Below are positions 20,707 through 25,984 of a DNA stretch of 25,984 nt, one piece after another. The notes beneath the pieces are model-generated. The model saw only the letters and a list, made by a program, of their open reading frames with translations, was not told where the DNA came from and did no database searches. Positions within the stretch are counted from its first letter, which is position 1. Each line of letters starts with the position of its first letter. The position numbers were made by a program, and so were the translations under genes. The stretch lies in contig NW_023365852.1 of assembly GCF_000003815.2 (NCBI RefSeq), forward strand, positions 1 through 25,984, in the 5' to 3' direction. This DNA comes from Branchiostoma floridae. Lineage: Eukaryota > Chordata > Leptocardii > Amphioxiformes > Branchiostomatidae.

Positions 20707-20888
20707 ACTTAGCATGGCATGTAGTAGATATACACATCACTTGCTCAATATAATAACTGAAATATACAACGTATAGCAACTTTTGTTATGTAACCAAAAC
20801 ATGAAAGACTGTATTGTAGAGATGGGTCACATTTCTCTAATAGATGCAGTTCCTACGTCTTAACTCTGCCATTTCTTCTCTACCACAG

Positions 20889-21779
20889 ATCAAACCACAG
20901 CCTCAGCCTCCTCGTCATTCCTACAACCCCCTCAACTTCAGGACGGAGCCGCCAGTCCCTCGGCACACCTACAACCCTAACCCCCAACCCTCGGCACCTC
21001 CCAGGCCGGTGAGACCCCCGGCACCCCCTCCACCGAGGGCGAACGGACCCGTCGTACCTGCCCGAGCCCCCAAACCGGCACCTGCTCCACCTAAGGCCCC
21101 GCCTGCACCACCAAAGGCCCCACATGTACCGAAGCCACACACCTACAACCCAGTAGGAGAACCTAAACCTCCACCAAGACGACCCAAAGCTCCACCAAGA
21201 CGACCCAAGGCGCCACCAAGGAGGCCTAAACCTCCACCCAGGAGGCCTAAACCTCCTCCAAGGAGGCCTAAACCTCCACCAAGACGACCTAAGCCCGCCC
21301 CGAAAGCTCCACCAAGACGAGAACGTCTAAGAACTCCTCCTAAAGCTCCTCCAAGAAGGGAGCGTCTCAGAACGTACAACCCGAGACCTTACCAGCCACA
21401 ACAACAGCCAGCTCCAGTACCTCCTCCTAGAACCAAGGTCAAGGTGAAGATTATACCGATGCCCGAGCCCGTTCCAGCACCCCTGACCGAAACTTTGGTC
21501 CACATTGTTACTCTACCTAAGCCTCCTCCTATGAACACATACAATCCTGTACAATACGACCCACCCAAGCCTATACCAAACGGTAATGCCCCAAGCGTAG
21601 GAGCGACGCAAAGCTTGCCGCCTCCTCACACGTATAATCCCTTAGCCAACGAGAAAAGGTTTCCCGAATGGCAAGACGGGGGTTTGTCGAGGCCCCACTC
21701 CGCCCCGCATACATACAATCCGATGCCAAACGGTTTTGTACCCAGGTCATTGCAGGGTAGTCTCTCAATCGATCTCTGA
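20889..21779 (+). CDS. Gene 1, last exon: proline-rich cytoplasmic tail
   Basis: Exon of 891 bases entered in phase 0 after CTCTACCACAG, giving 296 residues and a TGA stop. It is very rich in Pro, Arg and Lys. Three features stand out. Seven TYNP or SYNP motifs are spread along it, mostly preceded by His, Arg or Asn and a Thr. Six heptads of the PPRRPK[A/P] type lie in a row (about 21170-21293). Two copies of KAPPRRERLRT follow. The Pro/Arg heptads fit class I and II SH3-ligand patterns, and the repeated Tyr motifs could be phosphorylation-dependent docking sites; both roles are inferred. No catalytic domain is present. Confidence 0.9.
   Translation: MKPQPQPPRHSYNPLNFRTEPPVPRHTYNPNPQPSAPPRPVRPPAPPPPRANGPVVPARAPKPAPAPPKAPPAPPKAPHVPKPHTYNPVGEPKPPPRRPKAPPRRPKAPPRRPKPPPRRPKPPPRRPKPPPRRPKPAPKAPPRRERLRTPPKAPPRRERLRTYNPRPYQPQQQPAPVPPPRTKVKVKIIPMPEPVPAPLTETLVHIVTLPKPPPMNTYNPVQYDPPKPIPNGNAPSVGATQSLPPPHTYNPLANEKRFPEWQDGGLSRPHSAPHTYNPMPNGFVPRSLQGSLSIDL
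21165..21293 (+). repeat. 21-bp coding repeat, six units (PPRRPK heptads)
   Basis: Six tandem 21-bp units encode PPPRRPK or APPRRPK. Third positions vary (AGACGA versus AGGAGG for Arg-Arg) while the protein stays the same, which suggests the protein motif is under selection. Confidence 0.88.
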
Positions 21780-24671
21780 TTACTATTTTGATAACTTTAT
21801 TGCAAGATCATGCCAGTGGGCTAATTGCAAAGTAAGACAGTGGTAAGACAGAACATGAACATGTCATCTATTTTAAATCTATGCCTATCTAAACTGAGGG
21901 ATTTTTCTTTTTTTTTTTTTTACTTCTTCATTATATGAACTTATGGAGAACTTTATTGTACATTTTTGCCATACTTGACTGAGTAAAGCCTACAGTCACA
22001 ACAAAACATATTGAACAGATACGTTTAACAGATAGAAAATATCATTAGAGAAATTCAACTTACTTCGCTTTCCAGTTGTAGTGAAGATAAAAGAGCAGAT
22101 GCGCTTTACGATGAAAGGTTTGTGTAGTTAAATCAGGATTATAACTTTTCTACAGTACTTAAGTGTATAAAATATGGAAATAGGTTATATGTTTGTACCC
22201 TTTTCTGATGTTAGGGTGTATAATTGTAGAGATTTCGTACGGACCGGATTTTCTGACAGTTGTTTACCCAAACAAGTTCTTCTGACTATGAATTAGTCAA
22301 TTGAGATAACTACCTTGCGATGTAACACATGTACACCCGCTTCACAGGCACACAGCGGGTCAATATTCTAGCATAGAGTTTCTACATTTTCTCTTGATAC
22401 GTCAAGGGTTTTATGAATTTTAGTTTTACAGGTTGAATATGCATATGTAAGTAGTACTGATATAAAACTAAGAGTGTCATAAATATCATCATGAAACTTC
22501 ATCATGTAAAAAAATGTGCAGTTGTAAATATATGATAAAAGATGTTTACAAAGAGTGAATTTATTGCTGTGCATCTGCTACGATAGCTGCAATCTATAGG
22601 CAGAAGAAAACATTTAATACCTATTAGATTCCTTTTGCATTCTGGCCATCATAGGCTAGAATATAAACAAGCTTTCTATTCCTAGTTGTCAACCTAGTAC
22701 GTAAAAGAATACGTTGCATAAATAATGAAAGTTATTGCCTTGTATTCTAGTTTGCGCGCACAGATATGTTCATAGGGCTCTAGATGATACCAAAGAATAA
22801 TATCTACGATGAAATATCATTTGAATATGTTTATTAGACATATAGAATCAGAATGCTATTAGTAATCTAAATGCATTGGCTGCATAATTAACTAGATTAT
22901 TGTGAATTAATTGAGGTGTTCTCTTGTGTAGATTAAGACAAATATCAGAAAAAAACACACTTCTCACTTTTGATTGCCAATTAATGAATGCTGTGTGGAA
23001 TCCCATTGAAATTAAGGAATTAAAAAGTTTGTGAAATTTTACTCATTTTCATTTGTCATTTTTATAAACATTGTATTTTGATTTATTTGTTCCATTTGAT
23101 ATCTTAAATCAGCAGAGTTGCCACATATAGTTCAAATAACATACATCATCATCATCACCGGTCATCCTCATGGTGTGTCATAGACAACTTCTAGTATCTT
23201 GCCATATAGGTAATATCATCATAATCATCCACTGTGTTCTAGGTAATAACATACATAAATATTCAGATATTGCTTCTTCTGTTGCTTTTTCTTTTCATGC
23301 TGTGCAAGCTGCAGCGAGGATATTTTTCTATCTTTATTTATTTGACTTGTCAGATTCAAAACATGTCTGAGAGGAGCCGGCAACAGAAATAAAGTTGTTC
23401 CCCTAAGAGGCCGGATCCTCGAAGATAAAGAATCTGCAATTACATCTAACATCAATATAGTACAGTACATATAATAATGATTTGGAATATATCATGAATT
23501 AAAAAGTTGAAACAAATAACAGTATATTATAATTTACATAACTTGCGTCAGTCCTTTCTACGTATTTTGTTATTATCTGAATACTAACAAACCAAAAAGG
23601 CATGAATGAATCGAAAAAAAATTCCTAAGTACTAACAATGTAATAGATATGTCAAGTTGAGTAATAAACAAAATGACACCTACAGCCCCGATAACACATA
23701 AAACTATCACCTTAACCTTGTACCAATCTTTCAAAGTTTAGTAGTAGTTTTGTGATGTATGAAAGACGAGTGTCATTTAGGAAATACAGTACCATCTTCA
23801 GATAAAATCTATGAAACCCAGTAATTCTACTGGAGTACCATAATAGTCCACTAGTGGACCGATATTCGAAGTTTCGAACTTTCTCCCCCTCTGATATAGA
23901 TTTTAAAAAAACTAACCACCTGCTAAATATCAGCCATTCCTGAGTTTTACTGTTCAAGACACCAAATTAACATCTAACTAGCTAGTAGGCAAAACATTGC
24001 CGTCTATGATGATGTTGCCGAATGAATTGTGCTGCAGTCTAATAGAATGATAGTTTCTGTGTCAAACTGTAACAACAACATGGACTGGCTCTCCCTGAAC
24101 GTGACCTTCTACGGCATGGGACGCTGTTTACGGGTACGGATCGTATTGGTACTTGCGTGCCGACCCCGACACCGCCGATGGGTGGGACCTCATCATGCCT
24201 TTGTAGTTCGAACCTCGCAGTCGCTCAAAGTTGGCTGGTTTCGTGGCGTACGGGACCGTTCCAGGCGCTCTGTCAGTAAGAAGGGAGAAAATGGCAACAT
24301 GAGTTTGAATGATCTAGATTCTATACCAAGGTTTGCAATTGCTTCAGCACTTATGGGGAAGAGCATGGTACTTCAACACACCCATGTTGCTACCTATACT
24401 CCACAGCTATTTGGCAACTGAGATGGGCCGGCCACCTAACATACCATGTACATGTAGTATGGGAATAACCTAAGCGTGTACCTCTTAATCTATCAAAAGT
24501 TTGAAATCAAGGGTTCGAAATTGCACATCAGTCATGTTTTGGAATATGTGCAATAGCTGTTGCACCATGTTGTTAAGCCTTAACTTACAAAGCGTGCCAA
24601 AATGTGTAGAGGCCATATTTTGATAAGCACCCAGCATTGTACATTATGTAGTTCTAGCATATAAGGTTCCA
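21780..24671. other. Intergenic region and 3' UTRs
   Basis: AT-rich DNA between two convergent genes. It should hold the 3' UTR of gene 1, but the end is not resolved. AATAAA occurs on the plus strand at 23388-23393 and 23663-23668, and its complement at 21796-21801 and 23333-23342. There is a T tract near 21906-21921. Apart from the coding-like fragment at 24029-24271, no gene was recognised. Confidence 0.5.
24029..24271 (+). pseudogene. Coding-like fragment with a frameshift, unidentified
   Basis: This is a GC-rich island in AT-rich surroundings. One frame reads CNNNMDWLSLNVTFYGM up to about 24117. The adjacent frame then continues with DAVYGYGSYWYLRADPD and TADGWDLIMPL before a TAG. A single extra G near 24117-24120 would explain the switch. 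A possible donor (TGTCA|GTAAGA) lies near 24271. I do not recognise the family. It may be a dead exon or retrocopy; the alternative is one open frame of 130 codons with no known domain. Confidence 0.3.
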
Positions 24672-24777
24672 GGTTCTAATTAAGCATGAGCAACGGAATG
24701 TACTGTGGGTAATGTGTCAAAGGTGACCTCTGACACATTACCCACAATGCATTCACTGCGCAAGCGCATTTAGAACC
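24672..24777. mobile_element. MITE-like palindrome, copy 2
   Basis: An almost perfect fold-back element of 106 bp. The outer ends are GGTTCTAA and TTAGAACC. The inner 16-bp arms TGTGGGTAATGTGTCA (24704-24719) and its complement (24731-24746) pair perfectly around an 11-bp spacer. The arms match the ends of the element at 7924-8089. It lies 40 bp past the stop codon of gene 2, so it is probably transcribed in that gene's 3' UTR and would form a long hairpin. Confidence 0.7.
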
Positions 24778-24816
24778 GTGAGCATCCTTATTCTAAGATG
24801 GCTTCATGGTCACTTC

Positions 24817-25081
24817 CTACCTCATCAACTGTACGTTCTTCTCGCTGATCCTCTTCCCAGTGCCGCCATATCTGGGCGCCATCCTCCTGCCGTTGTTCCC
24901 CGCCATGCCCTTCTGTACGCTGTACACCTCTTTCCTCTCCAGCCTCCTCTTGATCAAGAAGCCCAAGATGATCAGCAGGATGATGGCGACAACCGGCACG
25001 CAGACTCCCAGCCCGATGACCAAGTTTTGGTCCACGCCTTCTGTTTCACCACAAGCAAGGTCTTCGTTTGTTTTGGTACAT
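24817..25081 (-). CDS. Gene 2, last exon: stalk, membrane span and short tail
   Basis: Exon of 265 bases, phase 2 in (minus-strand acceptor GTGTTTTCAG), ending at TAG. It starts CTKTNEDLACGETEGVDQN, with two cysteines like the loops of gene 1. Next come LVIGLGVCVPVVAIILLIIL and GFLIKRR, a clear membrane span with a basic stop-transfer signal. A short basic tail follows, with EVYSVQKGMAGNN and a C-terminal NVQLMR. With the SEA half in the preceding exon this is a type I SEA/transmembrane protein of mucin style. The rest of the gene lies beyond the right edge, so any mucin repeats cannot be seen. Confidence 0.86.
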
Positions 25082-25575
25082 CTGAAAACACAATTTAGAG
25101 TTTGTCTCTGGGATCATGAAACCTACCAAAGACTGATGAAGAGGACGGCATTTTGAAAAAAGCATCTAATTAAGGTACACAGCAGTTCAATGTTAATTGT
25201 CAAACTGCAATGTACGTCCGAGTGGAGTTGATTTACAGTACCAAAATTTCACAGTTCAAAAATCTATTATTAGCAAAGTACAATCGCAAACGTTATGTGT
25301 TCATGAAATCTATGAAAAATGTAAAGAAATACATCAATATGAAAATTTGAACCTAAAGAACTCCAAATTACATTTGTTAGTCTCCTCTTTGAGTAGATTA
25401 TTGTTCCATCAGCTGTCAGTAGCTCTTCCAAACTGACAAACAAAAAGCTCTCGTCGCTGGCCTGCGAATGCTCTACGGCACTAAAGTCAAGTTATAACGA
25501 AAAGCTTTTTGAGATAGCAAAAGTATAAGGAAAAGAACATCTGCATTTGTGTTATGATAGCGATGATGTACTTAC
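25082..25575. other. Intron of gene 2, nothing recognised
   Basis: A 494-base AT-rich intron between the SEA exon and the last exon of gene 2. Short open frames here show no coding character. Confidence 0.6.
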
Positions 25576-25781
25576 AGAGAAGAAACATCAATGCCGAAGG
25601 TGTTGTTCGGGTCTTGTGAGATCGCCTGTTGCAGCGCGCCCGACACACCGCTGTCGCTAACCGTGGCGTTGCTTTTGAAGTTGGCGTTGTAATTGGCGAC
25701 AACGCTGCCTTGTCGGAAGTTGAGAATGGTCACACTCAGCAGAGAGTCGCCAAGCGATGTGGTTTTCAGGTAAACAAAAAT
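25576..25781 (-). CDS. Gene 2, SEA domain, second half
   Basis: Exon of 206 bases on the minus strand, phase 0 in (after ATCCCTTCCAG) and phase 2 out (TCTTCTCT|GTAAGT). These are the same phases and length as the exon at 7618 in gene 1. It encodes LGDSLLSVTILNFRQGSVVA, then NYNANFKSNATVSD and VSGALQQAISQDPNNT. The FRQGSVVA turn is the consensus site at which SEA domains such as that of MUC1 cleave themselves between Gly and Ser. The first half of the domain is expected in an exon off the right edge; 25782-25984 shows only intron-like sequence. Confidence 0.9.
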
Positions 25782-25984
25782 CTGGAAGGGATAAGAATTG
25801 ATGAAAAATTAAGTTAAAAGAATTCAGACATGATCGTAGTAGTTGATTTGTGTCCTTGTCCACAGAAGAATGCACGAATGAGAGAGCAATACTTCGTAGC
25901 TCTACGAGTCACACTAACAAATGCATAACATGCACCCTACAGGATTTATCACTAAATTGTCTAAAAAGTAGTAAATGAAAGCAT

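Noticed and set aside
23225-23470. Minus-strand open frame of 81 codons, with an AATAAA motif on the opposite strand
   Set aside because: A short stretch vaguely recalls the end of a retroelement protein, but no diagnostic motif can be named.

Overview
The window is animal nuclear DNA. Genes are split by short GT-AG introns. There are microsatellites, several transposon families, one intronic tRNA gene and a very large repetitive mucin exon. The mix of compact introns, SEA-domain mucins, a tRNA-derived SINE and non-LTR tails with a CATTC-type end fits an invertebrate deuterostome, most likely a lancelet (Branchiostoma-like). That assignment is an inference from style, not from a diagnostic marker.

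About 22 kb is occupied by one plus-strand gene (gene 1), a giant transmembrane mucin whose 5' end lies off the left edge. I can chain 15 exons whose phases agree at every junction: about 31-297, 550-7308, 7618-7823, 8463-8506, 8985-9121, 9370-9572, 10059-10206, 10675-10874, 11507-11550, 12203-12315, 12598-12794, 14667-14740, 16148-16280, 20085-20232 and 20889-21779. The 13 exons after the giant one total 2538 bases, exactly 846 codons including the stop. The predicted protein exceeds 3,100 residues. It has a Thr/Ser/Pro-rich ectodomain made of three repeat zones (units of 45 bp, about 57 bp and 30 bp), four SEA modules each followed by a small two-cysteine loop, one membrane span, and a roughly 350-residue cytoplasmic tail. 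The tail carries six PPRRPK heptads and seven TYNP/SYNP motifs. A one-base frame change near 2650 interrupts the 45-bp zone.

The introns hold most of the other content. A tRNA-Ser(GCU) gene lies antisense in the intron at 8507-8984. A palindromic MITE-like element is at 7924-8089. A Ty3/Gypsy reverse-transcriptase scrap and a non-LTR-like 3' end lie between 10957 and 11320. Two inverted copies of a composite repeat (A 13034-14473, B 16588-19916) fill two large introns. A truncated upstream copy of the transmembrane exon (15965-16008) would end the protein before the membrane. A frameshifted copy of the first tail exon (20280-20436) and a tRNA-derived SINE lie in the last intron.

From 21780 to about 24670 no gene is convincing. 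At the right edge the last two coding exons of a second gene (gene 2) lie on the minus strand (25576-25781 and 24817-25081): half a SEA domain, a cysteine-containing stalk, a membrane span and a short basic tail. Its SEA domain keeps a GSVV-type autocleavage motif that the four SEA modules of gene 1 lack. The two genes are convergent SEA/transmembrane proteins with the same splice phases around the SEA domain, so they probably belong to one local family of mucin-like surface proteins.
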